Under the pieces are notes generated by a model. The model was not told the origin of the DNA. It ran no database searches and saw nothing but the letters and a program-made list of their open reading frames with translations. Below are positions 8,798 to 15,206 of a stretch of DNA of 15,393 nt, in pieces. Both the position numbers and the translations under genes were made by a program. Source of the DNA: Chloroflexota bacterium (lineage in GTDB: Bacteria; Chloroflexota; Dehalococcoidia; Dehalococcoidales; RBG-16-60-22); the NCBI GenBank assembly GCA_016190585.1, contig JACPQH010000020.1, positions 1-15,393 of the forward strand, written 5' to 3'. Within the stretch, counting starts at the first letter, position 1. Every line of letters starts with the position of its first letter.

Positions 8798-9154
8798 ATG
8801 GACAGTCTCTGCTGCCCGAAGTGCGGGGGGCCGAGCCATCTCCGGCCGCTGGGCTTTAAAGGCTACACCATGAATTTCCACGTTTGCCACGAGTGCCAGA
8901 TAGCCTTCCATACCCTGATCCTGCCGTTCACCACGCCGCCGCCGGGCAACAGCCTGGAATTGCTGACGCGTAGAGAGCGTGAGGTCTGGCAGCTTGCCTG
9001 TTCGGGCTGCAGCAACAAGGATATCGCCGATCGTCTCCGCATCAGCCGCCGTACCGTGGAAGTCTACCGCTCCAACATCAGCAAGAAGTGGCATCATGTC
9101 TCCCACCCGCTCGCTGGCGGCAACGATTCCCCCCGGCTGGAATTGAATTCGTAA
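8798..9154 (+). CDS. Zinc-ribbon LuxR-type HTH transcriptional regulator (118 aa)
   Basis: A short DNA-binding protein. The N-terminus carries two CxxC knuckles (Cys6/Cys9 and Cys30/Cys33, with an extra Cys at 5), consistent with a zinc ribbon. Residues 55-100 are a LuxR/GerE helix-turn-helix: LLTRREREVWQLACSGCSNK, followed by DIADRLRISRRTVEVYRSNI. There is no receiver or autoinducer domain; the ribbon takes the place of the usual sensory half. The ATG follows GGAGGT with a 4-nt spacer. The gene is divergent from the giant surface protein and ends in TAATG, overlapping the next start by one base, so it is probably co-translated with the downstream surface protein and may control both sides. 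The HTH call is strong, the metal site is likely, and the targets are inferred. Confidence 0.88.
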   Translation: MDSLCCPKCGGPSHLRPLGFKGYTMNFHVCHECQIAFHTLILPFTTPPPGNSLELLTRREREVWQLACSGCSNKDIADRLRISRRTVEVYRSNISKKWHHVSHPLAGGNDSPRLELNS

Positions 9155-10581
9155 TGCCGCGGCTCGCCGTCAGATTACCCGCCGGCCTCCTCGCGCTCGC
9201 GGTCATCCTCCAGGCATCCCTGAACGCCCCGCCCGCTGCCGCCGCCAGCGTCTCAGACTTCTTCACAATGAGCTACCAGGTGGTGCTGAGCCAGACCGAG
9301 GTGCTGCCCGGCGAGACTTTCCTGGCTACCGCCAGCGGCGCCGCCGTCAGCAAGGGCGGGTTTCCCGTCACTGTCAGCTCCGCCAACATCCTGTCGCGTA
9401 TCATCGCCAATCATAACGAGACCGGAGACCAGGTCACCCTGAACGCCGGTTATACGGTTATCATCAGCCCCTTTCCCAACGAGGCAGGGGCTAGCGTCCA
9501 GATCCAGCAGGATGTCCCCCTGGTGTTCCCCGCCAGCAGCCAGCACGGCGCCTACGCGGTCACCGGCGAGCTCATCGAAGCCAGGATTCTCGTCGGCACT
9601 GTCTGGCTGGAGGTAACTTCCATGATGCCGGAGACCCAGCCCATCGGTACGGTGAGCTACGGCCCGGCCCCGGAACCGACTCCGACGCCGACGCCTACGC
9701 CGATTCCGACGCCGACGCCGACTCCGACCCCGACGCCCGCCCCATCGCCGACACCGGCACCTCCGGCTCCGGGGGGCGGGGGCGGCGGCCTGATGCCGCC
9801 GGAAACGCCCACACCCACCCCGGCCGTGACACCGGCGCCTTTACCGACGCCGGTTGTCGCCACCGGGCGCGCCGCCTGGACCCCATTAAACGGGGGGACT
9901 CCGGCCGTCATCACCCTAAACTCTCCGGACGCCGGCAGCTCCCTGAACATCGATAAGGGCACCGTCGCCCGCGACGGGAAGGGGGACCCGCTTACCGCCG
10001 TCACCACCGGCCTCCCCGAAACCCCGGCCCCGCCCCCGCCCGGGAAGGCGCTGCTGGCCGCCTATGAATACGGTCCCTCGGGCGCGACCTTCAGCCTACA
10101 GGTTACGATTACCATCAGGTATGACCCGGCTTCGCTGGCCGGCGGCGCCGGCGACCTTACCCTGGCTTCATACGATGCCGTCTCGGGTTGGGTCGCGCTC
10201 GACGACGTTTCCGTGGATAGCACCGGGCATTCGGTCAGCGGCAAGACGACCCATTTTACCCAGTTCGCCGTTATCGCCGCGGCGGCCCCGGCGGCCACCC
10301 CGTTGCCGCCACCCTCGCCCCTCCCCGTGATATCGCCCTCACTGGCGCCGCACCCGACCACGGCAGCCTCGCCACCGCCGTCGTCCACGCCCGCTATGCC
10401 GCGGGCCCCGCCGTCGCCCGTGCCGGCAGCGCCAAACGCCTCCTCACCCACCCCGGTTCCCACCCCGGAACCGGTGCCTGAGACCGGGAGCTCACGCTGG
10501 TTCTTCACCGCGGCTATCGCCGCCGCGGGAACGGCCGTCGCGGTCGCCCTGGTATTTTTCGGTTTCAGGCGGCGCCGGTGA
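9154..10581 (+). CDS. Pro/Thr-rich secreted surface protein with VPETG-type C-terminal anchor (475 aa)
   Basis: I place the start at ATG 9154, inside the TAATG junction with the regulator, because a signal peptide begins there: MPRLAVR, a hydrophobic stretch, then AAAA before SVSDFF. There is no good Shine-Dalgarno, so translation probably depends on re-initiation. Residues about 32-170 form a beta-rich domain I do not recognise. About 174-205 is a PT-repeat linker followed by a Gly run. About 242-376 is a second beta domain with YDPASLAG, DAVSGWVALDD and TTHFTQFAV, a pattern common in secreted Chloroflexi and archaeal proteins. About 380-440 is a second Pro/Ser/Thr linker. The end is VPETG (441-445), a hydrophobic segment (449-471) and RRRR, laid out like a sortase signal but equally able to act as a plain membrane anchor. 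Ligand and function are unknown. Confidence 0.85.
   Translation: MPRLAVRLPAGLLALAVILQASLNAPPAAAASVSDFFTMSYQVVLSQTEVLPGETFLATASGAAVSKGGFPVTVSSANILSRIIANHNETGDQVTLNAGYTVIISPFPNEAGASVQIQQDVPLVFPASSQHGAYAVTGELIEARILVGTVWLEVTSMMPETQPIGTVSYGPAPEPTPTPTPTPIPTPTPTPTPTPAPSPTPAPPAPGGGGGGLMPPETPTPTPAVTPAPLPTPVVATGRAAWTPLNGGTPAVITLNSPDAGSSLNIDKGTVARDGKGDPLTAVTTGLPETPAPPPPGKALLAAYEYGPSGATFSLQVTITIRYDPASLAGGAGDLTLASYDAVSGWVALDDVSVDSTGHSVSGKTTHFTQFAVIAAAAPAATPLPPPSPLPVISPSLAPHPTTAASPPPSSTPAMPRAPPSPVPAAPNASSPTPVPTPEPVPETGSSRWFFTAAIAAAGTAVAVALVFFGFRRRR
9670..9767. repeat. Low-complexity PT-dipeptide repeat tract
   Basis: Imperfect ccgacg/ccgact hexamers encode alternating Pro-Thr, grading into Pro-Ala and Pro-Ser. 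It forms the stalk-like linker of the surface protein and is prone to length change by slippage. Confidence 0.85.
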
Positions 10582-10670
10582 TGCCACTTCAAAATACTGC
10601 CGGACGCTGTTAAAATTGGATATACAGATTTTATTCTGGGCCTGCTTTATCAGGTGTGTGGGGCAACAAG

Positions 10671-11336
10671 GTGGCGAAGGACTACTACGCGATACTCGGA
10701 GTGCCCAAAGGCTGCTCCGGCGACGAGATTAAAAAGGCCTACCGCAAGATGGCCATGCAGTACCATCCGGACCGCAATCCCGGCAAGGAGAAGTGGGCCC
10801 ACGACAAATTCAAAGAGATCAACGAAGCGTTCGGCGTCCTGGGTGATCCCGGCAAGAGACAGCGTTACGACCGCCTCGGCACCGCCGGCGCCGCCGGCGA
10901 TGTTTTCGCCAGCCGTCACACCAGGGCCGGTTTCGATGACCTGGCGCGGGACTTCGGCGGGGCCGGGCTCGGGCTCGATTTTCTCGACGAGATATTCGGC
11001 GATATCCTGAAGGGCCGGGACGTGTCCTTCGCCTTCCGGAGCTACGGCGGACCGGGCGGCGTGTTCACGAGTTCGCCGGGAAGGGCCGGCGGCTTCACCG
11101 ATTTCTTCCGGCATTCCCGGGGCAACGGGGCCGGCCGCGACGCGCGCTATGAGCTCGACATCAGCCGTGCCGAAGCTGTCCAGGGTACCCGAAAAATCCT
11201 GGCAAGGGGCGGCAAAAGACTGGAGGTAAGGGTGCCGCCGGGGGTAGATACCGGGGCCACCATCAGGCTGAGCAACGCCCGCCGCATCACCGACGGCCAG
11301 CCGGGCGATATCCTGATACAGATACGAGTGCGCTAA
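10671..11336 (+). CDS. Short J-domain co-chaperone, DnaJ/CbpA-like without zinc finger (221 aa)
   Basis: The J domain spans about residues 3-66, with KDYYAILGV at the front and HPD (32-34), the motif that stimulates DnaK ATPase. A Gly/Phe-rich middle follows (about 70-150). There is no CxxCxGxG zinc finger, so it is not classical DnaJ. The end (about 160-221) matches only the start of the substrate-binding C-terminal region ([20 protein letters not shown], then [10 protein letters not shown]). At 221 aa it is clearly shorter than the usual 300-plus. I chose GTG 10671 because it gives the canonical MAKDYY start. GTG 10656, five codons earlier, is the alternative, and neither has a clear Shine-Dalgarno. 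No dnaK or grpE is adjacent. Substrate is unknown. Confidence 0.85.
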   Translation: MAKDYYAILGVPKGCSGDEIKKAYRKMAMQYHPDRNPGKEKWAHDKFKEINEAFGVLGDPGKRQRYDRLGTAGAAGDVFASRHTRAGFDDLARDFGGAGLGLDFLDEIFGDILKGRDVSFAFRSYGGPGGVFTSSPGRAGGFTDFFRHSRGNGAGRDARYELDISRAEAVQGTRKILARGGKRLEVRVPPGVDTGATIRLSNARRITDGQPGDILIQIRVR

Positions 11337-11341
11337 AAGAA

Positions 11342-11371
11342 AGCCGCCGCGCCGGAGTGCAGCGGACGGCT
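11342..11371 (+). promoter_or_regulatory. Hairpin just upstream of the 98-aa gene's RBS
   Basis: AGCCGCCGC (11342-11350) pairs with GCGG-A-CGGCT (11362-11371): nine base pairs with one bulged A and an 11-base loop. The AGGAGGT Shine-Dalgarno begins three bases later. No U-tract follows, so it is not a terminator. It could be an mRNA processing or stability element between the two genes. Confidence 0.4.
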
Positions 11372-11384
11372 CCAGGAGGTACGC

Positions 11385-11681
11385 ATGACAACCTATATCG
11401 GCCTGTCGGTCAACGACGCCCCCGTCAAGCTGGACTACTTCGTCCAGGAGTTCGTTCACCGGGTGGTCAACGGCATCCTGCTCGCCCTGCGCGGTACCTG
11501 CGAGATTGAGACGCTTCAGCTATCTATTGACGGCGACAGCGTTGATATTAACCTGAACAACGCCGCCGTCCCGGCCAACCCCTTCGTCAGCAAGATCGTG
11601 AAGAACACGCTCTTCGGCATGGCAAGCACCCTGAAGGGAGTCGAGACGATTAACCGGCTGAAGATCGAGATAAAAAGGTAA
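11385..11681 (+). CDS. Small conserved-looking protein of unknown function (98 aa)
   Basis: I do not recognise a named family. AGGAGGT lies 4 nt before the ATG, a strong ribosome site. The protein has no signal peptide, membrane segment or cysteine motif. It has an amphipathic helical stretch (about 15-37), a beta-like strand pair (TLQLSIDGDSVDINLNN), a second probable helix (PFVSKIVKNTLFGMASTLKG) and a closing strand (INRLKIEIKR). This alpha/beta pattern with good codon use argues for a real soluble cytoplasmic protein. It follows the J-domain gene after 48 bp in the same direction and may be co-transcribed. It ends 2 bp from the stop of the convergent COG2122 gene. Function unknown. Confidence 0.75.
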   Translation: MTTYIGLSVNDAPVKLDYFVQEFVHRVVNGILLALRGTCEIETLQLSIDGDSVDINLNNAAVPANPFVSKIVKNTLFGMASTLKGVETINRLKIEIKR

Positions 11682-11683
11682 GT

Positions 11684-12424
11684 TTAACCCCCGGCGAGCG
11701 CCGTCCGGCACAACCGGACATTGCCCCACACCCCGAGATGCTCGCCCATGATAAGCACCACCCCCCGCACCCCGGCGATACCCCGCGCGAACTCGATGGC
11801 CCCGGCGAAATCGGCGGGCTCGCTGACGCGGTTGCCCAGCGCGGTCGCCACGGCGTCCGAGAGCGCCGCCGAGCCGGCGATGACCACCGCGGCGTCGGCC
11901 CGGCCGAAGCTCAACGAGTGGCCGACCGTTCCCGATGACGTGCTGACCCCCGCCGGCGTATCCCCGGCCGCGACCTCGATGCCGAGCTTGCCCGTCAGGG
12001 GCGAGCCGCCGGCGTAGATGCCGATAACGCGCGTTTTCCGGCTTTTCAGGTAGATATCGCCGCCGTTTTCGATTATCACCTCCGGCGTGTGAGCGAGCAG
12101 TTCTTCCCCGACAAACCCGGCGATCGCCCCGGCTACCGCCGCCATCGGCCCGACCCCGGCCCGGGCGCCGGCGGCGGCCATGGACTGCACGATCAGCGGC
12201 GCGCTTTCCGGCACCGCTACGGGCTTCAGCGAGGTAAGAAACGCCGGATCGGATTCAAGGTAGCTTTCCAGCGCGCGGCGGTGCTTTACTACCAGCTTTT
12301 CGGTCCGGTGCCGGAAGTTGCCGGCGGTAAGAACATAGAGGTCGGTCTCCCTGACGGATACGCTGTAGCCGGCCAGGTCCCGGCAGTCGACCCAGCGACG
12401 GTAGGCGCGGGACTGGATTATCAA
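11684..12424 (-). CDS. UPF0280 / COG2122 protein, ApbE-like fold, probable homocysteine-biosynthesis factor (246 aa)
   Basis: Family hallmarks are YRRWVDCRDLAGYSVSVRET near the N-terminus, GPMAAVAGAIAGFVGEEL (92-109), ENGGDIY (119-125) and GVSTSSGTVGHSLSFGRAD (159-177), the glycine-rich pattern of the ApbE superfamily. I chose TTG at 12424 because it overlaps the ferredoxin stop as TTGA, because known members begin about there, and because the ATG at 12484 would lie deep inside the ferredoxin gene. The Methanosarcina homologue MA1715 is associated with homocysteine synthesis from aspartate semialdehyde and sulfide. Its exact chemistry is not settled to my knowledge. Here it is the last gene of an operon with both other components, which supports that role. 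Confidence 0.85.
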   Translation of the reverse strand: MIIQSRAYRRWVDCRDLAGYSVSVRETDLYVLTAGNFRHRTEKLVVKHRRALESYLESDPAFLTSLKPVAVPESAPLIVQSMAAAGARAGVGPMAAVAGAIAGFVGEELLAHTPEVIIENGGDIYLKSRKTRVIGIYAGGSPLTGKLGIEVAAGDTPAGVSTSSGTVGHSLSFGRADAAVVIAGSAALSDAVATALGNRVSEPADFAGAIEFARGIAGVRGVVLIMGEHLGVWGNVRLCRTALAGG

Positions 12425-12831
12425 AAATGGACTTCCATCGCCCGCGGCGGGCAGGCCTTGATGCACAGTCCGCAGGCGATGCACTTCTCGCTGAGGAAGC
12501 GGATGCGCCGGGTGGCCGGGTCAACCTCAAGCGCCGCCGCCGGGCATATGGTCAGGCAGGCCCCGCAGTCGGTGCACCTGCCGGCGTTGCGCGTCACGTC
12601 CTGGCTGAGCGCCTGGATCTGGACCCCGGTATCGAGCAGGAACTGGATGCCTTTGTCGTATTCCACCTGGGCCCCCCGGAGCTCGAGCACCAGCAGGCCT
12701 TCCTGCTCCGGGGTTACCGAGGCCTTGAGGATGTTGAACTCTAGGTCATAGTCCTTGACCAGACGGTAGATAATGGGACGGTCGACCAGCCGCCTGGGGA
12801 AGTGCAGCACGATTTTCCTGGATACAGCCAT
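12421..12831 (-). CDS. NIL-domain ferredoxin with two [4Fe-4S] clusters (136 aa)
   Basis: The N-terminal half (about 5-75) matches the NIL domain, a small ligand-sensing fold also found in methionine ABC transporters. The C-terminal half has two CxxCxxCxxxCP motifs, Cys86/89/92/96 and Cys117/120/123/127, enough for two [4Fe-4S] clusters. This is the architecture of MA1822 of Methanosarcina acetivorans, which acts with the COG1900 protein in homocysteine synthesis, presumably supplying electrons for sulfur transfer. The gene starts 10 bp after the COG1900 stop with a modest GGCGGGA ribosome site, and its stop overlaps the COG2122 TTG start. The protein is cytoplasmic. The call is strong; the pathway role comes from homology and operon context. 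Confidence 0.92.
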   Translation of the reverse strand: MAVSRKIVLHFPRRLVDRPIIYRLVKDYDLEFNILKASVTPEQEGLLVLELRGAQVEYDKGIQFLLDTGVQIQALSQDVTRNAGRCTDCGACLTICPAAALEVDPATRRIRFLSEKCIACGLCIKACPPRAMEVHF

Positions 12832-12841
12832 AGTGTCCCGC

Positions 12842-14071
12842 CTAATTGGGTATATTATCCGGGTCTTGCGCCGGCCGGCGCTCGTTCAGCGGTTTGAATG
12901 CCAGCCCGGACTCCACGCCGGGCAGCGGCGCCACCGGCTCGGTCAGCAGGAAGTCCCCTTTTTGTATCCAGCCCTTCAGCGTCTCGGCAATCTCCACGGC
13001 CCTGGGGTAGCTGGACAGGGAGCCGGTAGGCACATCCTTCCCCTGGACATTAATCTTGCCGCTCTTGAGCCGGGCGTAGCTTACCACCCCCAGATTGCCC
13101 GGCTTCATCTGCGGGTACGCCTCGGAGTAGTCGACGACCGGGGCCAGCAGGTCATCATCGGTTACCGCTGCGTGCCGCACCACCTCCTCGGAGAGGATGG
13201 GAATGGGCACGCCGATGCCGACGGTCAGGGTACAGCCGTAGCCGAGCATGCTGGTTCCGACCAGCCACCTGGCTTGCATCTGTTTCAAATCGCCGATGAC
13301 GGCCAGGGTCCCGGCCCCGCCCTGGGGGATGCCTTTCTCCGTGCGGGGCACGGCAGGATTGTGCTGGGTGCCCTGCCAGGCGACGTAGCCGGTGCCGCCC
13401 CCGAGGAAAATCCGGGTGCCGACCCCGATGGTCTTGTAGAACGGATCATTGAGCAGCGGCGAAAGCTGCCCCGCCGAGCTGTAGTTAGCGTTGCCCAGGC
13501 GCGGCTTCAGCACCCCCATGTAGGTGTATATCGTCTTGCCGGACAGGTTTACCGCCACGTTATAGTTCTGGTAGGCGTTCCGCATATCAAAGAGGACGAC
13601 TTCGTTCAGGTCATGGATATTGAGCCAGGTCTCGAGGCGCTTGCGGGGATAGCAGTCGGTCCCGTGCGCGGTGGCCACCAACCGGATGTCCCTGCCGGCG
13701 ACCAGCTCCTCGATAACGTGCCCGCCGCCGTAGTTGAACTCGCCCGGGTGGGTGCGGTTGCGCGGGTCGTCATCGGGGATGGCCGTCGCGCCCAGGAACA
13801 GGTCCACCGCGGCGAACCCGGCGTAGGCCGGCACGTCGTTCAGGTAAGACCGTCCCGCCCCCAGCTTGATGCGCGGCCGTGAGTGCCCGATATTCATGTA
13901 CATCCCGGAAGAGCACATCGGGCCGAAGGTGCCGGTGGTGACGACGTCCACCTCTTGCGCCGCCCGGCCGGCGCCTTTCTCCCTGACGATATCGATTATC
14001 TCTTCCGCCGTGACGACGACCGCCTTGCCCTGCCTGATTTTGTGGTTGATTTCCTCGATGGTCTTGGACAT
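12842..14071 (-). CDS. COG1900 / DUF39 homocysteine biosynthesis protein (409 aa)
   Basis: Clear DUF39 family: it opens with KTIEEINHKIRQGKAVVVTA, then TTGTFGPMCSSG (Cys53), EFNYGGGHVIEEL, ATAHGTDCYPRK (Cys140), FLGGGTGYVAWQGTQHNP and MLGYGCTLTVGIGVPIP. The two conserved cysteines fit the sulfur-carrying or persulfide role proposed for the Methanosarcina homologue MA1821, which converts aspartate semialdehyde plus sulfide to homocysteine. The C-terminus is family-length; no CBS domains are appended. It is the first gene of the three-gene operon. A strong promoter sits so close to the ATG at 14071 that the mRNA is probably leaderless, which agrees with the absence of a Shine-Dalgarno. The operon would give the cell methionine precursors without homoserine-based sulfhydrylation. 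Confidence 0.92.
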   Translation of the reverse strand: MSKTIEEINHKIRQGKAVVVTAEEIIDIVREKGAGRAAQEVDVVTTGTFGPMCSSGMYMNIGHSRPRIKLGAGRSYLNDVPAYAGFAAVDLFLGATAIPDDDPRNRTHPGEFNYGGGHVIEELVAGRDIRLVATAHGTDCYPRKRLETWLNIHDLNEVVLFDMRNAYQNYNVAVNLSGKTIYTYMGVLKPRLGNANYSSAGQLSPLLNDPFYKTIGVGTRIFLGGGTGYVAWQGTQHNPAVPRTEKGIPQGGAGTLAVIGDLKQMQARWLVGTSMLGYGCTLTVGIGVPIPILSEEVVRHAAVTDDDLLAPVVDYSEAYPQMKPGNLGVVSYARLKSGKINVQGKDVPTGSLSSYPRAVEIAETLKGWIQKGDFLLTEPVAPLPGVESGLAFKPLNERRPAQDPDNIPN

Positions 14072-14079
14072 ATCGCCAG

Positions 14080-14108
14080 ATATTAAAATAAAATGAAATT
14101 CTTGTCAA
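14080..14108 (-). promoter_or_regulatory. Sigma70-type promoter of the homocysteine operon, leaderless
   Basis: On the minus strand: perfect TTGACA (14108-14103), 17-bp AT-rich spacer, TAATAT (14085-14080), then eight bases and the ATG at 14071. A normal start 7-9 nt past the -10 falls at 14073-14071, on or two bases before the initiation codon. Confidence 0.75.
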
Positions 14109-14116
14109 ACCTCGCC

Positions 14117-14146
14117 TTGACTGGAACGCGGCCCTGCCGATAGACT
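14117..14146 (+). promoter_or_regulatory. Candidate promoter of coaE, leaderless
   Basis: TTGACT (14117-14122), 18 bp, TAGACT (14141-14146). Seven bases later is the A of the coaE ATG (14153). There is no Shine-Dalgarno. Its -35 lies only 8 bp from the -35 of the opposing homocysteine promoter. Confidence 0.5.
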
Positions 14147-14152
14147 GGTAGA

Positions 14153-14767
14153 ATGAAAATTATCGGTCTGACCGGCTGCATCGGCACCGGCAAGAGCACC
14201 GTGGCCGGGTTCCTGGCGGAGCTTGGCGCGGCCGTCATTGACGCCGACAAGCTGGGGCACGAGGCCTTTACGCCCGGCACCGCGCTGTGGCGGGCCGTTA
14301 TCGACGAGTTTGGCCGGGACATCGTGGCTGACAGCGGCGCCATCGACCGCACCAGGCTCGGGCAAAAGGTCTTCTTGGACCGGGAAGCCCGCCTGAAGCT
14401 CAACCGGCTGACGCATCCCGCCATCGCCGCGATGGTCGCAGACCGGCTCGAGGCATCGCGCCGGGCGGGCGTCAAGGTCGCCGTCCTGGAAGCCCCCCTG
14501 CTCATCGAGGCCGGCTGGCAGCGCCTCGTGGACGAGGTCTGGGTCACGGTCGCCCCGGAAGACGTCATCATCTCCCGGCTCGGCCGGCGCTCCGGCCTCT
14601 CCCCGGAAGAGACGCGGGCGCGGCTGCGCAGCCAGCTCTCGTGCGAGACGCAGGCCCGGCAGGCCGACGTGGTTGTCGATACCGACTGCTCCCTCGACGA
14701 GCTCAGGGAAAAGATAGCCCGCCTGTGGGCGGCGCGCCTGACCGGCGCCAGGAGCGGCGGCGTTTGA
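14153..14767 (+). CDS. coaE: Dephospho-CoA kinase (204 aa)
   Basis: Catalyses the last step of coenzyme A synthesis, ATP-dependent phosphorylation of the 3'-hydroxyl of dephospho-CoA, in the cytoplasm. The Walker A loop is GCIGTGKS (8-15). It is followed by AAVIDADKLGHEAF with the family's DAD substrate/metal motif, the conserved THPAI, the PLLIEAGW strand-turn, and a lid-type segment (SRLGRRSGLSPEETRARLRSQL, in part). Length is typical for bacterial CoaE. The ATG at 14153 starts exactly at the family's conserved MKIIGLTG and lies at the probable transcription start. The gene is divergent from the homocysteine operon and precedes rplU-rpmA, whose promoter overlaps its stop codon. Confidence 0.96.
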   Translation: MKIIGLTGCIGTGKSTVAGFLAELGAAVIDADKLGHEAFTPGTALWRAVIDEFGRDIVADSGAIDRTRLGQKVFLDREARLKLNRLTHPAIAAMVADRLEASRRAGVKVAVLEAPLLIEAGWQRLVDEVWVTVAPEDVIISRLGRRSGLSPEETRARLRSQLSCETQARQADVVVDTDCSLDELREKIARLWAARLTGARSGGV

Positions 14768-14792
14768 CAGCGATGCGCCGAACTGATAGAAT
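14764..14792 (+). promoter_or_regulatory. Near-consensus sigma70 promoter of rplU-rpmA
   Basis: Perfect TTGACA (14764-14769), which overlaps the coaE stop, then exactly 17 bp and TAGAAT (14787-14792, 5 of 6). The predicted start near 14799 leaves a short leader in which AGGAGG comes almost at once. Confidence 0.85.
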
Positions 14793-14801
14793 ATCTATTT
14801 C

Positions 14802-14807
14802 AGGAGG
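14802..14807 (+). promoter_or_regulatory. Strong ribosome binding site that fixes the rplU start
   Basis: AGGAGG lies 6 nt before an in-frame CTG (14814) and 9 nt before ATT (14817). The nearest GTG (14880) is about 70 nt away, too far to be served by this site. Confidence 0.8.
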
Positions 14808-14816
14808 ACGACTCTG

Positions 14817-15206
14817 ATTTACGCGATTATTGAAACCGGTGGGAAACAGTACAGGGTAAGACCCGGCGACCTGGTCGACGTGGAAAGGCTCGACGTCGCC
14901 GAGGGCGGCAAGGTTGAAATCGACAGGGTGCTCTTCATCGCCGGCGACGGCAAGACGACCGAAGGGCGGCCGGTGATCGAGGGCGCGCGGGTGCTCGCCA
15001 CCTCGAAGGGCGAGGGCCGCGGCGACAAGGTCTACGCCTTCAGGTACAAGGCCAAGACCCGCTCCCAGAAGCTTAACGGGCACCGCCAGCTATTTACCCG
15101 GCTCGCTATCGAAGAGATACTGGGCCCCGGCGAGGCTCCCAGGCCGGCCGGCGGCCAGGCCGAAGCAGGACAACCGGAGACAGGGGTGACGGACAATGGC
15201 GCATAA
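14817..15206 (+). CDS. rplU: Large ribosomal subunit protein bL21 with non-canonical start codon (129 aa)
   Basis: bL21 binds 23S rRNA in the large subunit. The conserved N-terminus [20 protein letters not shown] is present in full, then VERLDV, VLFIAGD and [20 protein letters not shown]. The residue aligning with the usual initiator Met is encoded by ATT (14817), and the codon before it is CTG (14814). No ATG, GTG or TTG exists in this frame between the upstream TAG (14787) and GTG 14880, and that GTG would remove the whole conserved N-terminus. AGGAGG is correctly spaced for ATT or CTG. The C-terminus carries an extra Gly/Pro/Ala-rich tail of about 25 residues after the family core. The gene overlaps rpmA by 11 nt and shares its promoter. 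Identity is very sure; the exact start codon is not. Confidence 0.92.
   Translation: MYAIIETGGKQYRVRPGDLVDVERLDVAEGGKVEIDRVLFIAGDGKTTEGRPVIEGARVLATSKGEGRGDKVYAFRYKAKTRSQKLNGHRQLFTRLAIEEILGPGEAPRPAGGQAEAGQPETGVTDNGA

Noticed and set aside
9088..9153. Upstream ATG 9088 as the surface-protein start
   Set aside because: It would overlap the regulator HTH by 67 nt and put 22 polar residues before the signal peptide.
9676..9750. Short tandem repeat considered as CRISPR or a regulatory repeat
   Set aside because: It is an in-frame Pro-Thr coding tract with no spacers.
10582..10670. Promoter or terminator between the surface protein and the J-protein gene
   Set aside because: The stretch is AT-richer but I found no -35/-10 pair at proper spacing and no stem with a U-tract.
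11721..12017. Plus-strand ORFs opposite COG2122, the ferredoxin and COG1900 (for example 12773-13882)
   Set aside because: They are shadows of well-recognised minus-strand genes.
14880..15206. GTG 14880 as the rplU start
   Set aside because: It removes the conserved [14 protein letters not shown]-terminus and has no ribosome site at proper distance.
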